NCBI GenBank assembly: GCA_030280995.1
Contig: JASXTE010000015.1
Span: 17,622,001-17,686,000, forward strand
Source of the DNA: Hemileia vastatrix
Taxonomy: Eukaryota; Basidiomycota; Pucciniomycetes; Pucciniales; Zaghouaniaceae
DNA: 64,000 nt
Direction of reading: 5' to 3'
The translations under genes were made by a program, and so were the position numbers. The notes below the pieces were generated by a model. That model was not told the DNA's origin, searched no databases, and saw only the letters and a list, made by a program, of their open reading frames with translations. Below, piece after piece: positions 11,249 through 21,758 of the stretch (position 1 is its first letter; every line of letters starts with the position of its first letter).

Positions 11249-12571
11249 TTAGCTCCTCTTCCAATTCTGATATCCCAAAATCAGACCTCCAAACAAATCT
11301 TCCATCCTCCTACATACACTGAGTCTTCCATATTTCACATTACCAGAATCAATAAATTCTCCACCCTGTGAAACATCTGGAACCTCCACCACATCTTTAA
11401 AATCAACCTCCATACCAGTGACATCCAAAACATCACAATTTTCCCCTTTCCTACAGGAATCTTGCTTAGAATCTGCAAAATCCTCCAGAATAACATCCAT
11501 AACATCAAAATAAAAATCCTCCTCCAAGCAGAGAGCTTCAGATTTTGAGGGAACCACCTGAAAATAATCTTCTTCTATGAGAAAAAGATCCAAGACAGAA
11601 TCCATCTGTCCATCCAAAAATTCAACTGATACATCCTCCTCCAATAAGCCATTATCTGAACTTGAGAGGGAAAAATAATCATCCCACAGCAACCATTCAT
11701 CCACCACAGATTCCTTCTCAATATCCCAAAATCCTTCTTCATGACCAGACAAGTCCTCCTTCCCACATAATTCACCCAAACTTGAGGAAATACACTGATC
11801 CTCCAGTGTGTACATTTCCAAAACATCCAGTGAAGCACATTCCTGAGATCCCATGGCATCCTTTGAAAAAGAAAAATCAGTTTCACAAACATCATCAGAG
11901 TCCCCATCTTCCAAAATTGATGGCTCCAACTCCTCCCTAGAAATTGAATTTTCCACCACAGTCTCCTGAACCTCTCCATCCAACAGGATTTCCTCTCCAG
12001 ATTCCACATCCCTATCCATCATAACATCCAAATATCCCAAAATAACCTCCTTCAGAATAGCCATACCAGGAATCCTATTTTCCCCATTTGGAAGAGTCTT
12101 CATCAAGTCAGCCTTGAAAAGAATCTCCATAACCTCCACCTTTTCATCCCTACCCATGGCACTCCAAAATACATACTTGGCCCCATCTTCATGTGGTAAT
12201 ATATCATTATATACCAGATAATCCAGAGGCTCCCCCAACTCCTCCATAAATTCCCCATACTGAGAAAGAGAAGTTACACCACCTTTTAATTCCCACTTCT
12301 TAGAAATCCCATGAAGATCCACCATTGAGAATGTAGTAGGCCACCTTTTAAACATTTCAATCTTCAACTTCCCCCAGTCCTGACTCCTATATCCTGCCAT
12401 ACCAGAAACTTCCTTCTCCACCTCCCTATTACCAATGAAAAAGATTACTTTCCTGACCATGTCCAACATTGAGGCCCCATCAATCTCAGCATCAACCTCA
12501 AACTTAGCCAAAAACCCCTTTGCATCCTCTCCCAAAAACCTTGAACCATCCCAAGACTGAATCCTAACCAT
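11249..12571 (-). CDS. Element C Gag with acidic C-terminal tail (intact, 440 aa)
   Basis: Intact minus-strand ORF, starting MVRIQSWDGSRFLGEDAKGF about 220 bases after the primer site. Residues 1 to about 200 are homologous to the Gag N-terminus of G and H: IQTWDGPKF-like start, FFIGNREVEKEV, VFWSAMGRD, MKTLPNGE. From about residue 210 the protein departs from them. It becomes a long Asp/Glu-rich tail (EELEPSILEDGDSDD, LEEDVSVEFLD) with no zinc knuckle. All polymerase genes are absent downstream. An open frame of this length in a broken landscape suggests selection or recent activity. Likely role is particle formation together with enzymes supplied by G/H-type elements (inference). The function of the acidic tail is unknown. 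Confidence 0.85.
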   Translation of the reverse strand: MVRIQSWDGSRFLGEDAKGFLAKFEVDAEIDGASMLDMVRKVIFFIGNREVEKEVSGMAGYRSQDWGKLKIEMFKRWPTTFSMVDLHGISKKWELKGGVTSLSQYGEFMEELGEPLDYLVYNDILPHEDGAKYVFWSAMGRDEKVEVMEILFKADLMKTLPNGENRIPGMAILKEVILGYLDVMMDRDVESGEEILLDGEVQETVVENSISREELEPSILEDGDSDDVCETDFSFSKDAMGSQECASLDVLEMYTLEDQCISSSLGELCGKEDLSGHEEGFWDIEKESVVDEWLLWDDYFSLSSSDNGLLEEDVSVEFLDGQMDSVLDLFLIEEDYFQVVPSKSEALCLEEDFYFDVMDVILEDFADSKQDSCRKGENCDVLDVTGMEVDFKDVVEVPDVSQGGEFIDSGNVKYGRLSVCRRMEDLFGGLILGYQNWKRS

Positions 12572-12787
12572 CCTAGGAATTCCAAGTTACAGCCTCTAAT
12601 CTCCACCAAAGATAGCCAAAGTCCCCCCCAAGAGCCTTAGAGACCTAGGAAAGACCAAATCCAACAGAAAAGAAAACCCCTGGACCAACCACAAAGAGAT
12701 ATAGCACCAAATTTAAAATCCACCAAAGGAGATCCACCAAAGAGAGAAGCCTAGATCTACAGAGATTCCAAAAAGCCAACAGATTTG

Positions 12788-12805
12788 ACCTTACGTTGGG
12801 CGCCA
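12788..12805 (-). promoter_or_regulatory. Element C primer-binding site
   Basis: Minus-strand TGGCGCCCAACGTAAGG lies four bases inside the 5' LTR end. It is the same core as G (TGGCGCCCAATTTGGGG) and H (GTCGCCCAACATGGGG), so C uses the lineage 2 primer. The TGGCGCC start is a well-known LTR element PBS form. Confidence 0.85.
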
Positions 12806-12809
12806 GAAA

Positions 12810-13732
12810 TGTAGACAATCCTATAGTACTAGCTATAGGCCTTGACCAAAGGAGTTGGAGAAAAACCAGAGGGAGAATACCCTGTCCCTTTAGAAAAACA
12901 AGTGAGATTTACCTGTTGCAGCAAATTGGAGATCTGTTTGCTAGACCCTCTAATTAAACACTCTTGACCTCTTTAAAAGTGAAGATAATAGTCCCAGACA
13001 GACTACCAGAAAGAGTTGAAATGAACAGTAATATATTCCAAAAAAACACAAGACAATGAGACAGTGAGGAACAGAGAGGCAATGAGTAAAGAGATAAGAT
13101 GATTCCCTAAAAATCTTCCCACACACGCATCATACAGCCAGTGCACAGACCACCCTGACCAATTCCCCAGCCTTTTTCATGCATAAAAGTGCATTTTAGC
13201 GCCTCCCCAGTTCCCAGGCGGCCAGGCCGCTTGGAGGCGGCTCTGCTTAGGGGCAGGCAGTCCGCTTGGGGGCGGGCTGGCCTCTTCTAGGCCCTAAAAC
13301 ACCCATACAACCCATAAAAACCCTAAAAACCCTAAAAACCCATAACTTCACTAATAAACAAAATAAGCACACATAAGACATACCAAAATGAAAATAAATG
13401 AAGGAAAATAAGCTGAGACATAATAAGTGACCCTAGCTTAAGCCTACATAAGCACCACTAAGCAATAAACATCCGATAAATACCAATAACAACACCATAA
13501 CTACCCTATAAAACAAGGTAACCACCCATAAGGGATACCAAAATGAAGAGAAAAGAAAGGACATTAAGCTGAGACATAATAAGTGACCCTAGCTTAAGCC
13601 TCCATAAACACTACTAACTACCACCTAAAGATGAAAAAATCCACTAATAACACCATAACCCCAATAACACCCTACATACCAAATACCTCCAAATATGCAC
13701 TCCAAAGGCCTACCCAGGTTTGGATCACCACA
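12810..13732 (-). repeat. Element C 5' LTR
   Basis: 923 bases bounded by TGTAGACAATCC and GGATCACCACA in plus-strand reading. It contains a GC-rich stretch (GGCGGCCAGGCCGCTTGGAG) and several repeats of 'ataagtgaccctagcttaag'. On the minus strand this LTR precedes the primer site, so it is the 5' one. Confidence 0.9.
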
Positions 13733-14914
13733 ATGTGTGATTCTTGTCAAAAATCTAAAAGATTAACAGGAAAAAGCGCTGGTTTATTAGGAAAAATTGA
13801 GCAACCAAAAGCTCCATGGGAAATAATTAACATGGACTTTGTAACAGGTTTGCCAATAGCAAGACATAAGAGTTATAACTCCTGCTGGGTAATTGTAGAT
13901 AGATTTACAAAGATGTGTAAATTTGTTCCTACCCACAAAGAGGTTTCTGCAAAGGACTTAGCTTTTTTATGGAGGACACAAATTTTAAATATAGCAGGTT
14001 TCCCCAAAGCAATAGTTTCTGACAGAGATCCTAAATTTACTTCGGAGTTCTGGACATCACTTATGGATGTTTCAGGGTGTCAATTAAAGCTTTCTACAGC
14101 ACACCATTCACAAACTGATGGGCTAGCAGAAAGAATGATACAAACTTTAGAAGATATGATAAGAAGATATTGTGCTTATGGTATTAACTGTAAAGAAAAT
14201 GACAAATTCACACATGATTGGGTAACCCTTATCCCAGGTTTAGAATTTGCATACAATAGTACAGTACATTCTGTCACTGGCAAAAAGCCATTTGAGTTAT
14301 GGTTGGGTTATGTACCTAATAGCCCTTCTCAAACTCTTAATAAATTACCTAAATTGGATATCCATCCAGGTACTAAATCTTTTCTTCAGATGCAAGAATT
14401 ATGCAGAAAACATGCTCAAGAATGTATAAATAAGGTGTTTGAGTATGAGAAGAAAAGATTGGATAAAGCCCATAAAGAACAAATGTTCAAAGAGGGTGAT
14501 GAATTCCTTATTTCTACACTACATTTAAATTTAAATGGTAATGTTAAATTGAAGGATCCATTCATTGGACCATTTGTAGTTAAAAAGATGGTCGGCAACA
14601 ATGCTTTTGAGGTTATTCAATATGCAATATATGATAGAATACATCCAGTATTTCCTATTTCTCTTATAAAACCATACCATTCTAATGATACTGCTCTATT
14701 TCCAAGAAGATCAGGAAGACATAAACAGCAACCTGAAGAAATAGATGAAAAGGCAGAAATTGAAAAGATACTTAAAAAGAGGCACCTTACTAAAGAAAAG
14801 GGAGTTGAGTATCTATTAAGATTTAAAAATAAATCAAGTGAATATGACCAGTGGATTCAAGAAAATGAAATCTGTGATATTAAAAATCTCTTGAAAAAAT
14901 TTAAATCAAAATAA
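13733..14914 (+). pseudogene. Element B integrase core and chromodomain
   Basis: Continuation of the gene cut at 7948. It resumes at CDSCQKSKRLTGK, then the catalytic D in NMDFVTGLPI, D in VSDRDPKFTSEFW and E in TDGLAERMIQ, the GPF block (DPFIGPFVVKKM) and a chromodomain-like end (KGVEYLLRFKNKSSEYDQWI). The natural stop is TAA 14912-14914. This segment is open throughout. The apparent ATG upstream at 13631 lies in the C LTR and is not a start. Confidence 0.9.
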
Positions 14915-14916
14915 TA

Positions 14917-15363
14917 GGGGGTATCAATGTTCAGGTATCTGCAATTAGGGATCAGGAATTTTTTTTCCAGGATCAGACATTATTAATTGCGGAAGATTCT
15001 TATCCACTAGCCCCGGGGCTAGTGGATAAGGAATCCATGATAATGCATTATCCTGCCTCTTATACCCCAATTTCCATTTCTAATTCCTGATCCCAAACTC
15101 ATCACATCCATGAGGCATACCCAGAGAGTAGTCCAAGATGTGGTTATGGCAGAAAGTTGTGAAACATGTGGTCATGACAGAAAGTTGTCCAAGATGTGGT
15201 TATGAAAAATTGAGTAGAAAAATCTTGGATAAGAAGTGAACATTAACACGTAAAGTGTCTAATAACCCAATTATTAGCAAAAATAATTGTGGAAGATGAT
15301 TGGGGTATAAGGATTATTATCCGCAATTAATTTAATTGCAGATCGGTCAACATTGATACCCCC
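14917..15363. mobile_element. MITE-like foldback element with nested palindromes
   Basis: Ends are inverted: GGGGGTATCAATGTTCAGGT at 14917 and its counterpart ending TCAACATTGATACCCCC at 15363. Flanking TAATA occurs on both sides (14912-14916 and 15364-15368), so the duplication is TAATA or TA. Inside is a perfect 32-base palindrome (14999-15030, centre CCCCGGGG). It also has further inverted pairs: 14948-14960 with 15082-15094, 14984-15004 with 15311-15328, and 15054-15071 with 15298-15315. No transposase is encoded. It sits immediately after the B integrase stop codon. Superfamily not assigned. Confidence 0.75.
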
Positions 15364-15424
15364 TAATACTGTTATACAGTATATGTATTATAGAAAATTT
15401 AAAAATTTTTCTATTCACTCCTTA
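15364..15424 (+). other. Element B 3' untranslated remnant
   Basis: Short AT-rich piece between the foldback element and F. Its last five bases (CCTTA) are the left target duplication of F, and B continues at 20519. Confidence 0.7.
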
Positions 15425-16675
15425 TGTCAGCCAGGCTATACCAGGAGCCCATTAAATTGTATGTTAATCTATTGGAGCTTAATGAGGGCAAAAAATTATG
15501 CATTTTATGTATATAAATTAATATTATATTGCATAATAAAATTATATAACAATTGTATTATAATATAAGTAAAATAAGGGTTATATTAAATTTAAATAAA
15601 TTATAGATACAATTAAAACTCATAAAACACTTTATATTCTAACAAATGTTGTCACATTTTTCATGTATTTAATACTTATAAACTATTAATTAATTTATTA
15701 AATATATTATAGTTAAAAAATCTAAATATTAACTTATAATATAATTAAATAAATATATAAAATTAAATTATTAAATAAAACTTTTATATCATATGAATTA
15801 TGAATATTGAGCGCTTTTTTAACTCATTATTATGTCATTAAGGTATTAAATTAGTTAAAAATATTTTATTTAATTAATTCCTAATGTTTTATTCTAAAAT
15901 TTAGTAATAATATTAAATTAATAAATTGTTTTAACTTAATTTAATTCTTACACTAATAAAATGGGTTATATTAATTAATATCTTATGTTTCAGACTTAAT
16001 TAATTAATTAAACTAATAATTATATTAAAATAGTTTAATTTTTATGTTTCACTTAAAATTGGCTATTATCAAACATGTTATAAATTGAATTAGTTAATAC
16101 TTCAAGTGTTTCAATCTTATTTAATTACTCACTTATTTTAAAGATTTGTTTGGGGTTAAATTGGTGGATTTTTTTGGCTCTTACTTATTTTTTAATTAAT
16201 TGTTTTATATTTTCCCCCTTACAGATTTGGTACACTTAATTTTAATTATTAATTATTAATTATTTTATTTTTTATAGAATCTAATTTTTTGTGGCGCTTC
16301 AGAGGGCCCCTTGCCTATATAAGGGCCTTGGAGAGCCCCCTGTAGCTTGATCACTTACTTAACACTCAACTCAATTTCACTTTATTACGTTTATTATATT
16401 TTTTTAGCATTAGTAATCCAATTTAAAAATTAAATAAATAATTCAAGGTTGCCTTAAGTCTATCAATAATAACAAGTGTCTGCTGCACATTGAAAATAAC
16501 TACTTATTAAATACTTATATTAGAATTTATTAAACCTCACTGTTGTATAAATTCCCTAAAGTCTACTCGTTGCCTCTCCTTTAAAATAATTATACCATTA
16601 TATTATTATATTCAATCTTCCTTTTTTTATTACCTTTTCTCCTCCTCTCCATTTCTTCTAGACAACTGGCCAATA
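15425..16675 (+). repeat. Element F 5' LTR
   Basis: 1251 bases from TGTCAGCCAGGC to CTGGCCAATA. The terminal ATA differs from the ACA end of the related LTR in A, but the target duplication fixes the boundary. A TATA box (TATATAAGG at 16315-16323) follows a GC-rich segment (GGCGCTTCAGAGGGCCCC) conserved in the other F and A LTRs. Confidence 0.9.
16315..16323 (+). promoter_or_regulatory. F LTR TATA box
   Basis: TATATAAGG in the 5' LTR. The same box is at 20141-20149 in the 3' LTR and on the minus strand at 35274-35281 in the A LTR. Conserved position downstream of AGAGGGCCCCTTGCC supports a promoter. Confidence 0.6.
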
Positions 16676-17367
16676 ATTGGGTGCCCTTCCAAACAACGAC
16701 AACAAATACGATACTTGCGACTAACAACGTAGCACACGGACCACACAAACCAAAAAGTAAACTTTTTGCCCCAACCGTGTTTCGAACTTGGGTTCAATCA
16801 TTTAGGTTTATATTAAATTAAATCATATTTTATTTTGAAGTGATTTTCCTATCACTATAGTAAGTTAAACTTTGCACCTCTCACTCATATTATTATATTT
16901 TTACTGCAATAACAGTGTTTGTGGCTTAATTGCTGATTCACTGAGTGTAAGTTTTCATTATTTTTTAATTTTTTTTCCTAGTTGACCATAATAGAGTAAA
17001 ATTCTTAGTCCTAGAAGGCAATTAATTTTGAATAAATTATTAAATTAATTTTATTATTATTTTTTGTTTATTGGTTGACCATAATAGTACTCAGTACTTA
17101 GTCCCAATATTGCCAATATATTATTTTTTGTATTAATTATTTTGATTGACTTATAAAAATTTGTTGGTTGGTCCCATTTTAATTATTGTTATTTCTTAGT
17201 AAAAAATAATTTTAATCACATTTATTTGTATAACATTTTTGGTTAATTAATTGATTTTTGATAAAAATTTAATTTTTTTTTGTTTTAAATTCAATAATTT
17301 ATATTTTATTTTGAAAATAACAATATGAATCATTAAAATAATTTTGATTTATTTTTTCACAGTTTAA
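16676..17367 (+). promoter_or_regulatory. Element F primer site and leader
   Basis: AT then TGGGTGCCCTTCCAAAC directly follows the LTR (primer site by position). The rest is AT-rich leader with two copies of 'ttgaccataatag' (about 16982 and 17073), also present in the A leader on the minus strand. No gene. Confidence 0.65.
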
Positions 17368-18740
17368 ATGCCCAGTAGTTTGGCTAACAGCATGGATCAC
17401 TTACATGTGGATGAGATTGAAGTGGATGTTGACCCTGAATCTGTAGGTTCTTCTAAATTAACTTACAAAAATTATTCATCTGAAAAAAAACCTTCAGGAA
17501 GTGGAAATGGCAGGAGAAGTGGCAAACCCCCCTCACCAAACACCTCTGAAAGAAGTAAAACCTCTAATAAATCAGGAAAATCCACTCAAAGGTATAAAAA
17601 TAAAAAAGATACCACTGACTCAACAAGTAAACAACCTGTCCAGTCACATAAAAGAGCTGAAAGCAGAAAGTATGAAGTACAAGGCAAGAGTAGACACACT
17701 CTGGCAGCAAATGTAGGAGTTATTAAATCCCAAACAGGCTCAACCTCCTCATTTCCCAGCCTCCCAGCCTCACCCTCAACCTCAGCCCAATCAGGTACCC
17801 AGCTCCTTCACTCAAAATCAAAGCACTCTGCAGGTGGAGCAGTGGAAATGGGATTACTTGATGAACCATTACCAACAGAATGTTCAGCAACCAACAGCTC
17901 AACACCCTGGCCCATCCAGGACACCAACCTACCATCCATCTCCTCAGCCCCATCCTTATCAGGGAGGCAGAAGAAAGAAGGCACAGGGGAAGTTTCCTCC
18001 TTTTTCATGGTAAGTAATTTGTTTGATAAACATTTTGGTATGTATAATAACAAATCTTCTTCTGGTAATATTGTGGACCCTGGTGAAGGAACAGTTAAAC
18101 CCTTAAAAAGACAACTGCCTTTAATGAGTATCCCAAATGATGTAATTAGAAAATTATCATTTGGTGAACCTTTACCTTTGACTTCTACTTCTTTAATTAA
18201 TCCTTCTCTTGCAATTAAGAATTATTCTGTTTCCCCTGAAGTCTATACTCTAATTGAGAAAACTTCTGAAGAAATATTAAAAGATACCCTTGATTTTAAT
18301 GTTGTAAAAGACAAACATTTAAGAGATGTGTTAATACATGAGAGTGATAGATTAAATAATTTTCACTTGCATTGTAAAGTAAGTTCTTCTGCACAAGATA
18401 AAGCTTATTTTAAAATCAAAGAAACCTTGAATATTGATCTTAGCCAACAAAAACAAATAAGGAGTGACCATAGATCTATCTCAGATAAGAATATCAATCT
18501 GTATAAAACCTTGAGTGAATTGAAACCCCTTATTGAGGAAAATTATTCATTAAAAGGTGATATTAAATCTCTACAAAATGAGTTGAAAAAGCTAAAAAAT
18601 GATTTCCATGCACTAAGTTCCAAACACACAGTTTCTGAGGACAGAAATGTTTTATTCCTTGCAAAAGTAAATGACCAGATGTCTGAAATTCCAAGGATAA
18701 GAAACTATGTGTCTGACCTGCAGGAAAAATTTTCAACCTT
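17368..18740 (+). pseudogene. Element F gag, with overlapping coiled-coil frame
   Basis: The ATG frame is open from 17368 to the fusion point. It is Ser/Pro/Lys-rich in its first 210 codons, then becomes coiled-coil-rich (QNELKKLKNDFHALSSKH). Over 17498-18010 a second frame encodes the conserved product: MEMAGEV, HIKELKAESMKYKARVDTLW. In this copy it has a TAG at 17714-17716; in A the same frame continues to QWKWDY. Removing 17443-17497 (55 nt, GTAGGT...TTCAG) joins the ATG frame to the second frame. At about 18740 the sequence jumps into integrase. Confidence 0.75.
17443..17497 (+). other. Candidate frame-switching mini-intron in F gag (55 nt)
   Basis: GTAGGT donor, CTTAC as possible branch site, CCTTCAG acceptor. 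The length is 3n+1 as in B, I and A. Exon 1 is 25 codons. Confidence 0.5.
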
Positions 18741-19213
18741 CTTGAATATGAAAAGGAGAGATGGGATAAATCCCATAAAGAATACACATTTTACAAGGGT
18801 GATGAAGTGTTGATTTCTACTGTCCATTTCAATCTACAAGGTAGCAACAAATTAAAAGATCCTTTTAAGGGACCATTTGTTGTTAAAAGAATGGTTGGGG
18901 ATAATGCAGTAGAAGTTGTATTGTATTCTCCATATGATAGGAAACATCCTTTCTTATTACTTTGCTTAAGCCTTATACTTCCAACAGTGACTTATTTCCC
19001 AAAATAAGGGGAAGACCTAAGAAAAACCCTCAGGAAGTCACAGAAACTGCAGAAATTGATAAAATTCTCAATGATAGAATTATCACTTCTGAAAGAGGTA
19101 CTAATATTTATTGAGATACAAGAGCAAGTCATCTGAACATGATGCATAGATACCTGGAAAAGAGATTTCAAATCTTCCTACTCTGATGAAGAAGTACAAA
19201 AAGAAAAAATCTT
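18741..19213 (+). pseudogene. Element F residual integrase C-terminus and chromodomain
   Basis: After the deletion junction (near 18741, at shared bases like ttgaatatga) the text is integrase: EYEKRRWDKSHK-like, GDEVLISTVHFNLQG, DPFKGPFVVKRM, then a degraded chromodomain with frameshifts. It is out of frame with gag beyond TGA 18811-18813, so no fusion protein with a chromodomain is made. Confidence 0.8.
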
Positions 19214-19249
19214 AGCACTTTTTTTTATTGTTTTTTTAGAGTGAGGGAG

Positions 19250-20518
19250 TGTCAGCCAGGCTATACCAGGAGCCCAGAAGATTGTATGTTAATCTTTTGG
19301 AGCTTAATGAGGGCAAAAAATTATGCATTTTATGTATATAAATTAATATTATATTGCATAATAAAATTATATAACAGTTGTATTATAATATAACTAAAAT
19401 AAGGGTTATATTAAATTTAAATAAATCATAGATAAAATTAAAACTCATAAAACACTTTATATTCTATAAAATGTTGGCGCATTTTTCATGTATTTAATAC
19501 TTATAAATTATTAATTAATTTATTAAACATATCATAGTTAAAAAATTAAAATATTAACTTATAATATAATTAAATAAATAAATAAAATTAAAGTATTAAA
19601 TAAAACTTTAATATCATATGAATTATAAATATTGAGCACTTTTTTGACTCATTATTATGTCATTAAGGTATAAAATTAGTTAAATTTATTTTATTTAATT
19701 AATTACTGTTGTTTTATTCTAAAATTTAGTAATAATAATAAATTAATAAATTGTTTTAACTTTATTTAATTCTTACACTAATAAAATGGTTTATATTAAT
19801 TAATATATTATGTTTCAGACTTAATTGATTAATTACACTAATTATTATATTAAAATAGTTTAATTTTTATGTTTCACTTAAAATTGGCTATTATCAAACA
19901 TGTTATAAATTGAATTAGTTAATACTTTAAGTGTTTCAATCTTATTTAATTACTCACTTATTTTAAAGATTTGTTTGGGGTTAAATTGGTGTATTTTTTT
20001 GGCTCTTACTTATTTTTTAAATAATTGTTTTTTATTTTTCCCCTTACAGCTTTGGTACACTTAATTTTAATTATTAATTATTTCTTATTTTATTTTTTAT
20101 AGTAAATAATTTTTTGTGGCGCTTCAGAGGGCCCCTTGCCTATATAAGGGCCTTGGGGAACCCCCTGTAGCTCCATCACTAACTTAACACTCAACTAAAT
20201 TTCACTTTATTACAGTTATTATATTTTTTTGGCATTATTAATCTAATTTAAAAAGTAAATAAATAATTCAAGGTTTCCTTAAGTCTATCAATAATAACAA
20301 GTGTCTGCCACCCATTGAAAATAACTACTTATTAAATACTTATATTAGAATTTATTAAACCTCACTGTTGTATAAATTCCCTAAAGTCTACTCGTTGCCT
20401 CTCCTTTAAAATAATTATACCATTTTATTTTTATATTAAATTCCCATTTTTTTATTATCGTTTTTCCTCCTCTCCATTTCCTCTACTTTTTCCCCTTCTT
20501 CTAGACAATTGGCCAATA
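19250..20518 (+). repeat. Element F 3' LTR
   Basis: 1269 bases, TGTCAGCCAGGC...TTGGCCAATA, preceded by the T-run and GAGTGAGGGAG tract. It differs from the 5' LTR by many substitutions and small indels, so F is clearly older than E. Confidence 0.9.
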
Positions 20519-20577
20519 CCTTACTTTTAACCAAAATGTCTTGACATTTTTTTTATTGTTTTTTTTGGGTGAGGGAG
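20519..20577 (+). other. Element B 3' end and polypurine tract
   Basis: Right target duplication of F (CCTTA, 20519-20523), then the B tail with T-run and GGGTGAGGGAG before the B 3' LTR. This piece proves that F lies inside B. Confidence 0.75.
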
Positions 20578-21753
20578 TGTAAGCCTAGGTATCTCCAGGA
20601 CTGAGTAATTCTTATGTTTAAAATAAGATAAACTTAAATACATTAAGCTTATATCTTAAAAATAAAGGTTAAAATACTTATATATATGTTTATAATACAT
20701 ATATATATAATTATTACACTATTATATAACTTATAGTAGTCTAAATAGATTATCCATAGCCTAATAATACTTATTAAGGTGTTAATGGAGTCATAATATA
20801 CTTATCTTAAGTGATATTGAGTAATTATTAACATACATAAGTTTATATGTATACACAAATCTCATATTTAGTGAAATATGCAGTATATTATGTATATTTA
20901 AGTCTATAAGTGGGTTTTAGCCTCTTAATAGCCTATAAACTTTGTTTTTCTGCTTACTTTAGGTCATATGGACATATTCAGTGGACTCACAATGCCTATA
21001 GAAGCATAGACATCTATTTCAGGCGCATACACTCAGTTTGGACAACTTAATCTGCTTCCTTGGATGGATTTTCACAGATTTATGGGTTGGGATATGATTA
21101 ATGGGTTAATATGGACTCTTGGGGATGTTATTGGGAGCTTGGAAATTTCATTTGTTTCCTTTATATGTTTTGGGTTTCATTATATCCTCTTTGGATGAGT
21201 TATTTTACCTGTTTCTTTATGGTATCCACTTTTATCTGGATTTTCTATTTATGGTATGGGTCTGTATTATCATTAATTGTGATGGAGGGTCCTTAATGAA
21301 GGTCTGGGTGTTGAATCTGCTTGAAGTTGACGCCATGGGGAGGTGATGGGACTTCACAGTGCTTTAATTTACGGGGATAGCAGTGACATCATCTGGATTG
21401 AAGGTCTGTGCACTCCAGTGGATTTTGGTATAAGTAAGGGAGGATTTTGGCGGCTATTAGATATCACTTACTTACTAAAATTCAAATAAACATTTAAACA
21501 CAATTATTATCATTAAGAAATATATTATAAAGCCTTTATAAATTGATATTATTTTTATATAAGCTATAACTATATTCTATTTATCTATTTTCCAACACTA
21601 GCACACATTTAATCTAAGTATTGTGAGTTTTATTTGAGTATAACTTCTTTATTAGCCTTCCCCTGAGGTTTAATCACTAAATAATTTATCAATAAGTAGT
21701 ATGACCATTGATAAATACTATTAAATCATACTTATATACTAGATACACTGACA
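20578..21753 (+). repeat. Element B 3' LTR
   Basis: Starts TGTAAGCCTAGG (one change from TGTCAGCC) and ends ATACACTGACA. Followed by AATTT (21754-21758), the same five bases that precede the 5' LTR at 1571-1575. Confidence 0.92.
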
Positions 21754-21758
21754 AATTT

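Larger units (their letters stand above)
7949..13732 (-). mobile_element. Element C: non-autonomous lineage 2 LTR retrotransposon with gag only
   Basis: Two LTRs (7949-8854 and 12810-13732) bound a 3.95 kb internal region with a TGGCGCCCAACG primer site and one intact ORF, a gag homologue. There is no protease, RT, RNase H or integrase in any frame. The LTR start (TGTGGTGATCCAAACCTGGG on the minus strand) resembles the G/H start TGTGGCATTCCAAATCTGGG. The internal noncoding part shares blocks with the 3' region of H. Flanks are GAGGT and ATGTG, so I cannot show a clean target duplication. Inserted in the integrase gene of B. Confidence 0.88.
15425..20518 (+). mobile_element. Element F: internally deleted chromodomain retrotransposon
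   Basis: LTRs at 15425-16675 and 19250-20518, with target duplication CCTTA at 15420-15424 and 20519-20523. The interior has gag (17368 to about 18740) fused to the last part of integrase (about 18740-19215). Protease, RT, RNase H and most of integrase (roughly 4 kb compared with E) are missing. Having both LTRs and a clean duplication, it inserted as an LTR element. Whether the deletion came before or after insertion cannot be decided here. Confidence 0.9.
1576..21753 (+). mobile_element. Element B: chromodomain Ty3/gypsy retrotransposon (host of C, MITE and F)
   Basis: Complete outline: 5' LTR 1576-2754, gag-pol 3266-7948 and 13733-14914, 3' LTR 20578-21753. The flanking target duplication is AATTT (1571-1575 and 21754-21758), inside the integrase gene of A. 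Removing C (7949-13732), the foldback element (14917-15363) and F (15425-20518) restores a continuous element. Its coding region carries many stops, so B is dead and older than its three passengers. Confidence 0.92.

Noticed and set aside
11662..11940. Plus-strand Pro/His-rich ORF opposite C gag
   Set aside because: Shadow frame of the intact acidic gag tail; composition is the complement of acidic codons.
18563..18787. Minus-strand ORF in F and similar antisense ORFs (632-874, 14416-14601, 60257-60496)
   Set aside because: All lie antisense to the conserved integrase/gag text and repeat because that text repeats; no independent conservation.
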